A DNA stretch of 64,000 bases, taken from assembly GCF_014199615.1 (NCBI RefSeq), contig NZ_JACHOB010000001.1, positions 62,001 through 126,000 of the forward strand, read 5' to 3'. Made by a program: the position numbers and the translations under genes. This stretch comes from Parvularcula dongshanensis (GTDB taxonomy: Bacteria; Pseudomonadota; Alphaproteobacteria; Caulobacterales; Parvularculaceae). Positions within the stretch are counted from its first letter, which is position 1. Each line of letters starts with the position of its first letter. Shown here piece after piece: positions 26,839-37,830 of the stretch. The notes under the pieces are model-generated. The model was not told the DNA's origin and made no database searches. It saw nothing but the letters and a program-made list of their open reading frames with translations.

Positions 26839-28284
26839 TTACAGCCCGCTTTCCGGCACGAAGCTGCGCGGCGCGGGGTCGACCACCGCGATGCCCGACG
26901 GCCGAATCTCCAAGATGGCGAGGCCCCGCTCGACCGTGCCGTCGGGCATCAGGCGGAAGAGGCCGTCCGCGCCTAGGAAACCGTTGGGGTTCGCGATCGT
27001 CTGCGGCGCGAAGCGCTCGCGCGGCGGCAGCTCCGACAGGCGCGCCGTCAGCAGCGCCGCGTCGTAGGCGAGGCTCGCGAGGCGCGGCGGGTTCTCGCCA
27101 TAGGCTCGCTCGTAGCGCCGTTGGAAGCCTTCCGCGAGCGCGGGGTCGGGCGCCGCGAACCACCCCCCGTCGAGCGCAGGCTCGCGGGTCAGGAGCGGGT
27201 TGTTCCAGGAGGACACGCCGAGGAGCTTCACCTCCCGGATGTCGACGTCGTAGGTCGGAAGCCAGGGCGCGAGGGCGCGGAGGTAGCGGCCCTGCTCGGG
27301 CAGGAACACGGCCTGGAAACCGACCGTGGGATCGACGACTTCCTCGCCGTCCTCACCGATCGTACTCGCCTGTGGTTGCGCGTAGGGGTCCGTCCCGTAG
27401 GCGCCCTCCTCGTAAGGATCGGCGTAGGGATCGAAGGGCTCGTCGGCACCGTAGAAGCCACGATCCTCGTTCTCGGGCCTGCGGTCTTCGACCTGCTGTC
27501 CCGGCGGCGTCACGTATTGCGGCACGAACACCTTGGCTGCGTACTCCGACAGGCGGCGCGCGGGCTGCGCCATCGCGTCGAAGGTGCGCTCGTACCGCTC
27601 CGTGTGGACCAGCTCGCCGCCGCGCTCTTGAACCTCGTTCTGGAACGCGTTCGCGACCCGGTCGCCGAACTCGGTGTAGGGCGACATCATGCCGAAGCGG
27701 GCGTAGCCGTTCTCGATCGCGTAGTCGGTGACGCGGGCGACCTCGTCTTCCGGCGGGAAGCTGAGCAGGTACACGCCGTCGCCTGCGACCGCCGTGTCCG
27801 ACGAGAAGGCGATCACCGGGATTTCGGAGGCGCGGGCAAGGGGCGCGATCGCCTCGACGCAGTCCGAGAAGAGAGGGCCCAGGATGATCTCGGCACCTTC
27901 CCGGATCGCCTCCTCGGCGACGGCGTAGGCGCCCTCCGCCGTGCCTTTGGTGTCCTTCGGGATGAGGAGGTAGCGGGCGTTGTCGCTTTCGAAGGCCACC
28001 ATCTGCGCGGCCTTGAGCATCGCCTGCGCGACGGTCTCGACGTTGTCCGAGGTCGAGCTGAACGGCAGGAGGAGCGCGACGCGCACCACCTCGTCACGAT
28101 CCTGCGTCGGCACGGTCGCGAAGACCTCTGGATCGACCTCCGGCCGCACGACCGGCCGATCGCCAGGACCGCCGCGCACCGGGGCGGGGTCCCGCCGCGG
28201 ACCGGGGTTCGTCTGGCAAGCCGAGAGGGCCAGAAGCGCGAGCAGGGTCGTTCCTAGGCGGAAGCCGCCGAGCCGTCGGGTCAT
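26839..28284 (-). CDS. Penicillin-binding protein activator, LpoA-like lipoprotein
   Basis: This 481-residue lipoprotein has a lipobox LSAC at Cys23. The rest is a periplasmic binding-protein type I fold, with VALLLPFSS and IILGPLFSDCVEAIAP near the start. LpoA-type proteins activate the peptidoglycan synthase PBP1A from the outer membrane. Linkage to rsmI, yraN and a BON lipoprotein matches the yraM(lpoA)-yraL-yraN-yraP region of enterobacteria. Odd: residues around 265-310 form an acidic Asp-Pro-Tyr-rich insert. The ATG at 28284 is chosen for the signal sequence. Confidence 0.87.
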   Translation of the reverse strand: MTRRLGGFRLGTTLLALLALSACQTNPGPRRDPAPVRGGPGDRPVVRPEVDPEVFATVPTQDRDEVVRVALLLPFSSTSDNVETVAQAMLKAAQMVAFESDNARYLLIPKDTKGTAEGAYAVAEEAIREGAEIILGPLFSDCVEAIAPLARASEIPVIAFSSDTAVAGDGVYLLSFPPEDEVARVTDYAIENGYARFGMMSPYTEFGDRVANAFQNEVQERGGELVHTERYERTFDAMAQPARRLSEYAAKVFVPQYVTPPGQQVEDRRPENEDRGFYGADEPFDPYADPYEEGAYGTDPYAQPQASTIGEDGEEVVDPTVGFQAVFLPEQGRYLRALAPWLPTYDVDIREVKLLGVSSWNNPLLTREPALDGGWFAAPDPALAEGFQRRYERAYGENPPRLASLAYDAALLTARLSELPPRERFAPQTIANPNGFLGADGLFRLMPDGTVERGLAILEIRPSGIAVVDPAPRSFVPESGL

Positions 28285-28410
28285 GGCATCCTCGATACGT
28301 CGTTCGCCGGACCATAGGGGGGTGACCCGCAGGCGACAATCAAAACGGGTGACAGCCGTTGACGGGCCGCTCGGTTCGGGTGACGCGGGGCCCGCTTTAC
28401 CGAGGTAGAT
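28285..28410. promoter_or_regulatory. Divergent region with three GGGTGAC repeats
   Basis: The 126-bp gap between the LpoA-like gene and rsmI contains GGGTGAC at 28320-28326, 28347-28353 and 28378-28384, spaced 27 and 31 bp. These may be regulator half-sites. I could not place convincing -35 and -10 boxes. Confidence 0.3.
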
Positions 28411-29277
28411 GTGACCGAGACGCCCCGCCGCCCTTCGGACGATCCGCTCGCGCCGGGTCTCTACGTGGCGGCGACGCCGATCGGAAACTTGGGCGACGCG
28501 AGCGCCCGCTTGCTGGACGTCCTGCGCCGAGCGGACGGCGTCTTGTGCGAGGACAGCCGCGTCACCGGCAAGCTGCTCTCCGCCTTCGGCATAGAGAACC
28601 GCCTTCAGCCCTATCACGACCATAACGGCGCTCGCGTCAGGCCGGGCGTGCTCGACAGGTTGCGCAGCGGCGCGGCCCTGGTCCTCGTCTCGGATGCGGG
28701 AACGCCGCTCGTCTCGGACCCCGGCTACAAGCTCGTGCGCGAGGTGCGGGCGGCGGGCCTACGCGTGCACGCCGTCCCCGGCCCCTCCGCCCCCCTCGCC
28801 GCGCTGATGGTGTCGGGGGCGCCGTCCGACCGCTTCAGCTTTCACGGATTCCTGCCCCGGACCCAGAAGGCCCGCCGAGACCTCTTCACGAGCCTGGGCG
28901 GGCGGGATGAGACGCTCCTCTTCTTCGAGACGGCGCCGCGACTCGCGAGCGCGCTTTCGGACCTCGCGGACGCGTTGGGGCCCCGCACGGTGTCGATCGC
29001 CCGCGAGCTGACCAAGCGCTACGAGGAGGTCGTCGAAGGCGAGGCGGCGGAACTGGCGGCCGCCTACGAGGCGGCACCCCCCAAGGGCGAGATCGTCCTG
29101 ATCGTCCACCCCGCCGAAGCCGCCGCGCCGCCGGACGAGGAGAGCGTCGACCGGCAGCTGCGCGAGGCGCTGCGTACGCACCGGGTGAAGGACGCCGCCG
29201 CCTTCGTTGCGGAGGCGACGGGCCTGCCCCGCCGCGGCCTCTACGCCCGCGCGCAAGCTCTGAAGGACGAAGGGTGA
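28411..29277 (+). CDS. rsmI: 16S rRNA (cytidine1402-2'-O)-methyltransferase
   Basis: This 288-residue SAM-dependent methyltransferase of the tetrapyrrole-methylase fold modifies C1402 of 16S rRNA. The motifs GLYVAATPIGNLGD, CEDSRVTGKLL, SDAGTPLVSDPGYKLV and VPGPSAPLAALMVSG are intact. The start is GTG at 28411 with GAGG upstream. The stop overlaps the yraN start by 4 bp. Confidence 0.96.
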   Translation: MTETPRRPSDDPLAPGLYVAATPIGNLGDASARLLDVLRRADGVLCEDSRVTGKLLSAFGIENRLQPYHDHNGARVRPGVLDRLRSGAALVLVSDAGTPLVSDPGYKLVREVRAAGLRVHAVPGPSAPLAALMVSGAPSDRFSFHGFLPRTQKARRDLFTSLGGRDETLLFFETAPRLASALSDLADALGPRTVSIARELTKRYEEVVEGEAAELAAAYEAAPPKGEIVLIVHPAEAAAPPDEESVDRQLREALRTHRVKDAAAFVAEATGLPRRGLYARAQALKDEG

Positions 29278-29630
29278 ACCGCCAGCGCGCCGAAGCTGCC
29301 GGGCGTAGGGCCGAGGCGCTGGCGGCTCTTCTTCTTCGCGCGAAGGGCTACCGCATCCTCGCGCGGCGTTGGCGGTGCGCCGCTGGAGAGATCGATCTCG
29401 TCGCGCGCCGAGGCCGAACGGTCGCCTTCGTCGAGGTGAAGGCGAGGCCGACGCGGACGGCGGCGCTCCTCGCGCTGACCGCGCAGGGCCGCAGACGAAT
29501 CGAACGGGCCGCGACCGCCTATCAGGCCACGAGGCTGCGTGACCTCGGACTTCCCGTCCGCTTCGACCTCGTCAGCGTCGCGAACGGCCTGCCCCGTCAT
29601 CATCCTGATCATTGGCGGCCAGGTAGCTGA
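29274..29630 (+). CDS. YraN-like UPF0102 nuclease-fold protein
   Basis: This 118-residue protein has the UPF0102 pattern: the start AAGRRAEALAALLLRAKGYRIL, the core GEIDLVARRG, then FVEVKARP, which resembles a PD-(D/E)XK active-site arrangement. Function in the cell is not established. The GTG start overlaps the rsmI stop (GTGA), as is usual for the rsmI-yraN pair. Confidence 0.92.
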   Translation: MNRQRAEAAGRRAEALAALLLRAKGYRILARRWRCAAGEIDLVARRGRTVAFVEVKARPTRTAALLALTAQGRRRIERAATAYQATRLRDLGLPVRFDLVSVANGLPRHHPDHWRPGS

Positions 29631-29701
29631 GGCTCCGGCTTTCCTCGCTTCCGCCCCTCCCCTAGTGAGCCGATCCGGCCCCGTCACGAAAGGACCGCTC
29701 C

Positions 29702-30253
29702 ATGCGTCTCGCTTCCTTGCTCGCCGCCCTCGCCGCGCTCTCCCTCACCGCCGGCTGCGTCCAGAACCGCTCGCTCGGCGACAGCTTCGGCGATGCCACC
29801 ACGGACCTGAACCTGAAGCGGCAGCTTCTCACCGATCGGACCATCAAGACCGGCGACATCGACGCCTCGGTCTTCGAGGGTCGCCTACTTCTCACCGGCA
29901 CCGTTCCGACCGAGGCCGACCACCAGGCCCTGCTGACGAAGGCCCGCAACCTCAGCGGCGTCCGCGAGGTGCTGGACGAGTTGCGGATCGGCCGGAAGAC
30001 GACGATGCGGCAGGGTCTGACGGACGCCGCCATTGATCAGAAGCTCGGCGCCGCCCTTCTGACCGACAACGGCATCTACCGCGCGAACTATCAGATCGTG
30101 GTCAGCCAGGGGACGGTCTACCTGCTCGGCGTCGCGCAAGGACCGAACGAGCTCGAGCGCGTGACGAGCCACGCCGCCACGATCGACGGCGTCAACAACG
30201 TCGTCAGCCACGTTCTCTACGTGGGCGACCCTCGTCGCCGGACAGAGGGTTGA
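29702..30253 (+). CDS. BON-domain outer-membrane lipoprotein (YraP/DolP-like)
   Basis: This 183-residue lipoprotein has a lipobox LTAGC at Cys19 and two BON domains (about residues 37-100 and 110-175). The second shows the typical VSQGTVYLLGVA strand pair. DolP proteins in enterobacteria keep the outer membrane intact and influence BAM. Its place after rsmI-yraN supports the same family. A gap of about 70 bp precedes it, with AAAGGA just upstream of the ATG. Confidence 0.9.
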   Translation: MRLASLLAALAALSLTAGCVQNRSLGDSFGDATTDLNLKRQLLTDRTIKTGDIDASVFEGRLLLTGTVPTEADHQALLTKARNLSGVREVLDELRIGRKTTMRQGLTDAAIDQKLGAALLTDNGIYRANYQIVVSQGTVYLLGVAQGPNELERVTSHAATIDGVNNVVSHVLYVGDPRRRTEG

Positions 30254-30431
30254 GGGGCGAGCCGCCTGCCTGCGGTGAGGAAGCCCCGTCCTCGCCATGC
30301 AACCGCTCGGGACTGAGGGCGTCGATGCTCAAGGCCGACGGTCCCGCGCTCATGACGGGTAGCCGGTAGCCGAAGAGCGATCGTACGTCCCGCGCACAAG
30401 CACCGCGGAGCACGATCTTAACTCCATCCTC

Positions 30432-30465
30432 CCGACCGGCGCAGCGTCAGCATAGCCCCGGTCGG
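30432..30465. repeat. Inverted repeat in the gap after the BON lipoprotein gene
   Basis: The arms ccgaccgg (30432-30439) and ccggtcgg (30458-30465) flank an 18-nt loop, close to the trigger-factor stop. There is no T-run, so it is at best a weak terminator for the convergent genes. The rest of 30254-30483 holds no gene that I can support. Confidence 0.3.
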
Positions 30466-30483
30466 TGAGAGGGAGCCGAGCGC

Positions 30484-31806
30484 TTACGCGCCCGGTTCTT
30501 CCATCAGTTCGTCCTTGCTGACCGTCTTCTCGGTGACTTCAGCTTGGCCGATGATGTGGTCGACGACCTTGTCCTCGAAGATCGGCGCACGGAGCTGAGC
30601 CAGCATTTCGGGCTGTTGCTGGTAGAACTGCGCGAGTTGCTGAACCGGCATGCCGTACTGCATGGCCTGCATCTGAAGCGCGCGGTTCATGTCCTCCTGC
30701 GGGACCTGCACGTTGGCCTGCCGGCCGATCTCGGCGAGGACGAGACCCAGGCGGACGCGGCGCTCGGCGATCTTCTGATACTCCTCGCGCAGCTCCTCTT
30801 CGGTCTTGTCCTTGTCCTCCTCGTCGCGCTCGGCCCCTTCGACCTGGCGCCAGATCTGCTCGAACTCGGCCTTCACCATGCTCGGCGGCAGCTCGAACTC
30901 GTGCTTCTCGTCGAGCGCGTCGAGCAGCGACCGCTTGAGGTGCAGGCGGGACTGGTTGTCGTAGCGGCCCTTGATCCGGTCGCGCACGCGCTCGCGCAGG
31001 GCGTCGAGGTCGTCGACGCCGAACTGCTTGGCGAACTCGTCGTTGATCTCGACCTCTTTGGGCGCCTCGACCGCCTTGACGGTGACGTCGAAGGTCGCGG
31101 GCTTCCCGGCCAGGTTCTCCGCGCCGTACTCCTCGGGGAAGGTCACCTCGATCGTCTTCTCGTCGCCCTTGGAGAGGCCGACGAGGCCGTCCTCGAAGCC
31201 GGGGATGAAGGAGCCGGAGCCGAGGACGAGGTCGACGTCCTCGCCCTTGCCGCCTTCGAAGGGCTCGCCGTCGAGCTTGCCGAGGAAGTCGATCTTCACC
31301 CGGTCCTTGTCCTGAGCGGCGCGATCCGTCTCTTCGTACTCGCGGTTGTTCTCGGCCAGCTCCTGAAGCTGCTCCTCGACTTCCTCTTCGGGCACCTCGG
31401 CGACCATGCGCTCGAGCTTCAGGCCGGACATGTCGGCGGGCTCGAACTCGGGCAGCACCTCGACGTGGATGTCGTATTCGAGGTCCGCTTTGCCTTCGAC
31501 GACCTTGTCGATCAGGCCGTCATGAATGTGCGGATGCGGCGCCATGGCCGGCTTGACCTCGTTCTCGGAGAACGCCTTCTCCTGCGCGGCCTGCATCTCT
31601 TCCTGAATGAGCTCGCCCATCAGGTTCCGGCCGTACATCTTCTTGAGGAAGCTCACCGGCGCCTTGCCGGGGCGGAAGCCCTTGAGGTGGACCTGACCCT
31701 TGATCTCCTCGAGCTTGGAGTTGAGCTTCTGTTCGAGCTCGCTCTGCGGGATCGAGACGTGGAACTCGCGGGACAGGCCCTCGGCGCTCTTCTGGGTGAC
31801 TTGCAT
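30484..31806 (-). CDS. tig: Trigger factor, ribosome-associated chaperone and prolyl isomerase
   Basis: This 440-residue chaperone has an N-terminal ribosome-binding domain with GFRPGKAPVSFLKK (about residues 43-56), matching the family GFRxGxxP signature. A central FKBP-type isomerase domain (about 160-245) and a helical C-terminal substrate cradle follow. It binds nascent chains at the ribosomal exit tunnel. It lies downstream of tRNA-Leu on the same strand, a neighbourhood seen in other alphaproteobacteria. Confidence 0.96.
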   Translation of the reverse strand: MQVTQKSAEGLSREFHVSIPQSELEQKLNSKLEEIKGQVHLKGFRPGKAPVSFLKKMYGRNLMGELIQEEMQAAQEKAFSENEVKPAMAPHPHIHDGLIDKVVEGKADLEYDIHVEVLPEFEPADMSGLKLERMVAEVPEEEVEEQLQELAENNREYEETDRAAQDKDRVKIDFLGKLDGEPFEGGKGEDVDLVLGSGSFIPGFEDGLVGLSKGDEKTIEVTFPEEYGAENLAGKPATFDVTVKAVEAPKEVEINDEFAKQFGVDDLDALRERVRDRIKGRYDNQSRLHLKRSLLDALDEKHEFELPPSMVKAEFEQIWRQVEGAERDEEDKDKTEEELREEYQKIAERRVRLGLVLAEIGRQANVQVPQEDMNRALQMQAMQYGMPVQQLAQFYQQQPEMLAQLRAPIFEDKVVDHIIGQAEVTEKTVSKDELMEEPGA

Positions 31807-31927
31807 GGCGATCGCGGCGTGACCGCGCCTTCTTCATAGCGTGGGGTGAAACGTCGGCGGCTTATTCCGCAAGCGGGCGCCAGTCTCAAGGGGGCGCATG
31901 CGGGAACGCTGCGCGGCTTCCCGAAAG

Positions 31928-32012
<85 letters not shown>

Positions 32013-32157
32013 GCGGGTCGACGCGCTACAACACGACCCCTGCGCCGTCCAGCGTCGTTACGTCCATCCAGGCTGGCGTCGGCTTCCTTATTGCGCTCCG
32101 GTCATGCTCCTCTAACGAGGACGAGAGACCCGAGACCTTGGCCCGGAGCCCGACCGT

Positions 32158-34131
32158 ATGACTCAACGGCTCTTCTTCGATGCGCAAGCCGTAAAGCTTC
32201 TCCAAGCCATCGACTGGGGGGGAACGCCATTGGGTCCGCCCGACCGGTGGCCCGACGCGCTCAAAACCCTCGCTCAGCTCGTCGCAGCGTCGCCGCAGCC
32301 CATGTTCCTGTGCTGGGGGCCCGATCGCACCTTAATTTACAACGACAGCTACGCGGAGATCCTGGCGGACAAACATCCGGCCGCGTTGGGACGGGACTTA
32401 CTGGAGGTATGGAGCGAGATCCGCGAAGATCTCTCTCCGATCGTCGAGGAGGCCTATGCGGGCCGCCCCGTCCGCATGGCGGACATCACGCTGGTGATGC
32501 ACCGCCGCGGCCATGACGAAGAAGCGCACTTCTCCTTCTCCTACACGCCTGTTCGGGACGCCTCCGGAGAGGTCGGCGGCTTCTTCTGCGCCTGCGAGGA
32601 GATCACCGACCAGGTGAAGGAAGAGCGCCGCGTGCGCCTTCGCGCCGACCTGACCGAGCGGCTTCGCGATCTCAACGACGCCGCGGCGGTGATCGAACGC
32701 ACGAACGAACTCCTGGGGGCGTACTTTGACGCGGACTGCGTCGGCTTCGCCGAGATCGACCCCGACGGTGAGACCTACACGGTGAGGCACGAGTGGCGCA
32801 GGCCGGACTTTCCGAGCGTGATCGGCCGCCACCGCCTGAACGATTTCGGGCCGAGCCTGATCGATCGGTTGAAGCGCGGAGAGACCGTCGCGATCGAGGA
32901 CGTGCGCACGCATCCGCTCACGAGGGGGCACGACGCCGCCTTCGAAGCGGTGAACGTCCGCGCCCTCCTCGACGCGCCGCTCCTGCGCAGCGGCCAGCTC
33001 GTACTGACGCTCTTCGTCCTCAGCCGCACCGCGAGGCGATGGCTGGCCGGCGACGTCGAGCTCGCGCGGCAGAAGGCCGAGCGGACGTGGCAGATCCTCG
33101 AACGGGTGCGGGCGGACAAGGCTCTGCGGGAGGAACACGCCTTCCTGGAGGCAATTATCGAGACCGCGCCCATCGGTATCTCCATCACCAGAGAGCCTTT
33201 GGACCTGCCGCCCATCATCAACCGCGAGGCGCGCCGTCTGCTTGGGGTCGAGGAGTTCGTGGGCGACCTCGGACGGTACCAAGTGCTCGGCGCGGTCCAT
33301 CGGGACGGGACGCCCTACGCGACGGAGGACTACCCGACGGTCAGGGCCCTGCGGCGCGGAGAGACGATCGAGGACGAGCCGATGACCTACCGCCGCGGCG
33401 CGGAGAGCCGCCGCTGGCTCGTGAACTCCAAGCCTCTGCGGGCCGAGAACGACGAGATCATCAGCGTGATCACCACGATCAACGACATTGAGGATCGTCT
33501 GAGGGCCGAAGAGGCCGTTCTTCTCGTCAATACCGAGCTCCGGCACCGGGTGAAGAACCTCTTCGCCATCATCCGAAGCCTCGTCGCGCTGACAGGACGG
33601 GACGAGACGGACGTCGCCGCGCTGAAGACGAAGCTTCTCGGCCGCATCGACGCCCTCGCCGCCGCACACATGCTGAGCGTCGAGGAGGAAGACCGGGAGC
33701 TCGTCGACCTCGCGCAGATCGTCCGGGCGATCGTTGCCCCCTACGACCGGCAGCTGCACCTCGAAGGACCGGCGGTGCAAGTGCCGGTGAGGATGGTCAC
33801 GCCGCTGGGTCTCATCCTTCACGAACTCGCCACGAACGCTGCGAAGTACGGTGCGTGGGCGCGCGAGGGCGGCGATCTGACCGTCTCCTGGCGGTGGGAG
33901 GCGACGGACGTTTCCGTCCTGCGGCTGGAGTGGTCGGAGAGGTGGGCCCGGCCGGTGCCGGTCGATCCGGGCTCGAGGGCCGGGTTCGGGACCAAGCTGA
34001 TGCGCTCCTCCGCCTTGCAGCTCGATGGCGAACTGACACAGCGGACGGACCTTTACGGACTGCACACGATCTTCGTATTCCCCTGTCCGGAGGCCGCACC
34101 GAGAGGCGCGCAACAGGAGGAGCCTGCGTAG
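32158..34131 (+). CDS. HWE-family sensor histidine kinase with PAS-GAF-PAS input
   Basis: This 657-residue kinase has no obvious membrane segment. Its layout is PAS (about 35-150), GAF (about 165-315), a second PAS (about 325-448), then the HWE/HisKA_2 transmitter. The transmitter starts ELRHRVKNLFAII, with phospho-acceptor His463, and continues to ILHELATNAAKYGA, the N-box. Such kinases often govern general stress or light responses in alphaproteobacteria. I see no conserved LOV cysteine motif. The stop overlaps the GTG of the receiver gene (TAGTG), so the two are very likely partners. Confidence 0.92.
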   Translation: MTQRLFFDAQAVKLLQAIDWGGTPLGPPDRWPDALKTLAQLVAASPQPMFLCWGPDRTLIYNDSYAEILADKHPAALGRDLLEVWSEIREDLSPIVEEAYAGRPVRMADITLVMHRRGHDEEAHFSFSYTPVRDASGEVGGFFCACEEITDQVKEERRVRLRADLTERLRDLNDAAAVIERTNELLGAYFDADCVGFAEIDPDGETYTVRHEWRRPDFPSVIGRHRLNDFGPSLIDRLKRGETVAIEDVRTHPLTRGHDAAFEAVNVRALLDAPLLRSGQLVLTLFVLSRTARRWLAGDVELARQKAERTWQILERVRADKALREEHAFLEAIIETAPIGISITREPLDLPPIINREARRLLGVEEFVGDLGRYQVLGAVHRDGTPYATEDYPTVRALRRGETIEDEPMTYRRGAESRRWLVNSKPLRAENDEIISVITTINDIEDRLRAEEAVLLVNTELRHRVKNLFAIIRSLVALTGRDETDVAALKTKLLGRIDALAAAHMLSVEEEDRELVDLAQIVRAIVAPYDRQLHLEGPAVQVPVRMVTPLGLILHELATNAAKYGAWAREGGDLTVSWRWEATDVSVLRLEWSERWARPVPVDPGSRAGFGTKLMRSSALQLDGELTQRTDLYGLHTIFVFPCPEAAPRGAQQEEPA

Positions 34132-34589
34132 TGAACCCGCTCGCCTACTTCGCTTCGAACGATTCCGGCTTTCCCGCCTTCGGCTCGAGCGCCGATGAGC
34201 CAGCCGACCTTACAGCACTGCGCGGCAAGCGCGTTCTCCTCGTCGAGGACGAGGCGCTCGTTGCGATGGAGCTGGAGTTGGCGATCGAGAACGTCGGCGC
34301 GGAGGTGATCGGTCCGGCGTCGACGCTGGCCCGCGCGGAAGAGGCGACGCGAGCTGAGCGGATCGACGCCGCCATCCTCGACATCAACCTCAACGGCCAG
34401 GACGTGTTTCCCGTCGCGGACTACCTGGTCGCGCGCGGCATCCCCTTCGTCTTCCAGACCGGGCACGGCCAGCGGCGCGACCTGGTGGAGCGCTACCCTG
34501 ACGTTCCCATCTGCAAGAAGCCCCAGCCCTCCTCCGCGGTGCTGCAGGCACTTGGCGAAGTCGTGCGGCGGCGGTCGCAGCCAAGCTGA
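34131..34589 (+). CDS. Single-domain response regulator, FATGUY-like receiver
   Basis: This 152-residue protein is a stand-alone receiver without an output domain. The acidic pair Glu39-Asp40 and the phospho-acceptor Asp84 in LDINLNG are present, with Lys128/Lys129 and the conserved FQTGHG segment. The LDINLNG and F-x-TG pattern is that of the FATGUY receivers that pair with HWE kinases. The GTG start at 34131 has AGGAGG about 10 bp upstream and overlaps the kinase stop by one base. The partner is almost surely the kinase just upstream. Confidence 0.88.
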   Translation: MNPLAYFASNDSGFPAFGSSADEPADLTALRGKRVLLVEDEALVAMELELAIENVGAEVIGPASTLARAEEATRAERIDAAILDINLNGQDVFPVADYLVARGIPFVFQTGHGQRRDLVERYPDVPICKKPQPSSAVLQALGEVVRRRSQPS

Positions 34590-34626
34590 GAAGAACGCTC
34601 TTTCCTGCCCTGGACGCTGCCCCGGC

Positions 34627-36506
<1,880 letters not shown>

Positions 36507-36675
36507 CCTCGGCGCGACGCGCGGCACACAGCTACTAGGCGCTTCGGTCTGTCTCGGAGCGCTTCGTTCTGCCGTCCGCACGTATCGCCTCGCGCTGCTC
36601 GCTCAGGCCTACCCAACGCTTGCGAACACGGTACGGTCCCTGGCTTGACGGGGCTGTGAGGATGGGCGGGGCGGT

Positions 36676-37830
36676 ATGGACCTACGGGAGCTGAGCGACA
36701 AACAGCGGGCAGATTGGCTGCGCCTCTCGCGCTCGCGCGGTGTCGGCCCTCAGACCTTCTCGCAGCTGCTCGCCCGCTTCGGCTCCGCGGCAGCCGCCCT
36801 CGAGGGCACGAACGCGGCCGCAAGGGCGGCGGGACATCGAGGATTCGTCCTGGCCGATCGCCAATCGGTCGACGCGGAGATGACGCGCGGCGCCCGTCTC
36901 GGTGTCCGCTACGTGGCAAGCTGCGAACCGGGCTATCCCGCCGCTCTGCGCGCGATCGCCGACCCGCCCCCGGTCATAGGAATGCGCGGCGATCCGCGGC
37001 TCGCCCGCGGCGACGGCGTCGCGCTCGTCGGCGCCCGCAACGCCTCCCTCGCGGGGCGGCGCTTGGCAGCGAACCTGGCACGCGACCTCGGACGCGAGGG
37101 GTTCGTGGTCGTCTCCGGGCTCGCGCGCGGGATTGACGGCGCGGCGCACGAAGCATCGATCGAGACGGGCACGGTCGCCGTCGTCGCCGGCGGACTCGAC
37201 AAGGTCTACCCGCCCGAGCACGACCGGCTGATGGCCGCGATCATCGAACGCGGCTGCGTCGTATCGGAGATGCCGCTCGGCTTCGTCGCGCGAGCCCGAG
37301 ACTTCCCGAAGCGCAACCGCATCGTATCGGGCCTCTCACGCGGGGTCGTGGTCGTGGAGGCGGCCGAACGGTCGGGCACGCTGATCACCGCCCGCCTCGC
37401 CGCCGAGCAGGGACGCGAAGTCTTCGCCGTTCCAGGCTCCCCGCTGGATCCGCGCGCGCACGGGACGAACAAGCTGATCCGCTCGGGCGCCACCCTCGTG
37501 CAAAGCGCGAGCGACATTATCGAGGGCTTGCAGGGCATGACGAGCCGAATACAGGAGGATCCGGCGGCCTACACGCCGCCTGCCTCCGCCCCGGCCGACG
37601 AGGCGGCGCGCCGAAAGCTGGCCGCGCGCCTTCACGACCTCCTCGGCTACACGCCGGTCCACCGCGACCACCTGATCCGCGAGGCCGAAGCGCCGCCCAG
37701 CCACGTCGCGGACGCTCTTCTGGACCTCGTTCTCGCAGGCCAGGCGTCCGAAGTGCCCGGCGGGCTCTACGTGCGCGGGGCAGACGATGCGTCCACCGAC
37801 GTCGCGATCGGCAGCCGCTCGTCGACGTAA
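36676..37830 (+). CDS. dprA: DNA-processing protein DprA
   Basis: This 384-residue protein brings RecA to incoming single-stranded DNA during natural transformation. The Rossmann-like core contains VALVGARNASLAG, VVSGLARGIDGAAHE and FPKRNRIVSGLS (about residues 115-220). A C-terminal winged helix lies at about 310-370. No other competence gene lies here; many non-competent bacteria keep dprA. Its last 64 bp overlap the convergent hydrolase gene in the opposite direction. Confidence 0.95.
   Translation: MDLRELSDKQRADWLRLSRSRGVGPQTFSQLLARFGSAAAALEGTNAAARAAGHRGFVLADRQSVDAEMTRGARLGVRYVASCEPGYPAALRAIADPPPVIGMRGDPRLARGDGVALVGARNASLAGRRLAANLARDLGREGFVVVSGLARGIDGAAHEASIETGTVAVVAGGLDKVYPPEHDRLMAAIIERGCVVSEMPLGFVARARDFPKRNRIVSGLSRGVVVVEAAERSGTLITARLAAEQGREVFAVPGSPLDPRAHGTNKLIRSGATLVQSASDIIEGLQGMTSRIQEDPAAYTPPASAPADEAARRKLAARLHDLLGYTPVHRDHLIREAEAPPSHVADALLDLVLAGQASEVPGGLYVRGADDASTDVAIGSRSST

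Noticed and set aside
30254-30483. Small gene or small RNA in the gap after the BON lipoprotein gene
   Set aside because: Short frames here lack ribosome-binding sites and family resemblance, and the one inverted repeat has no T-run. An RNA cannot be shown from the sequence alone.
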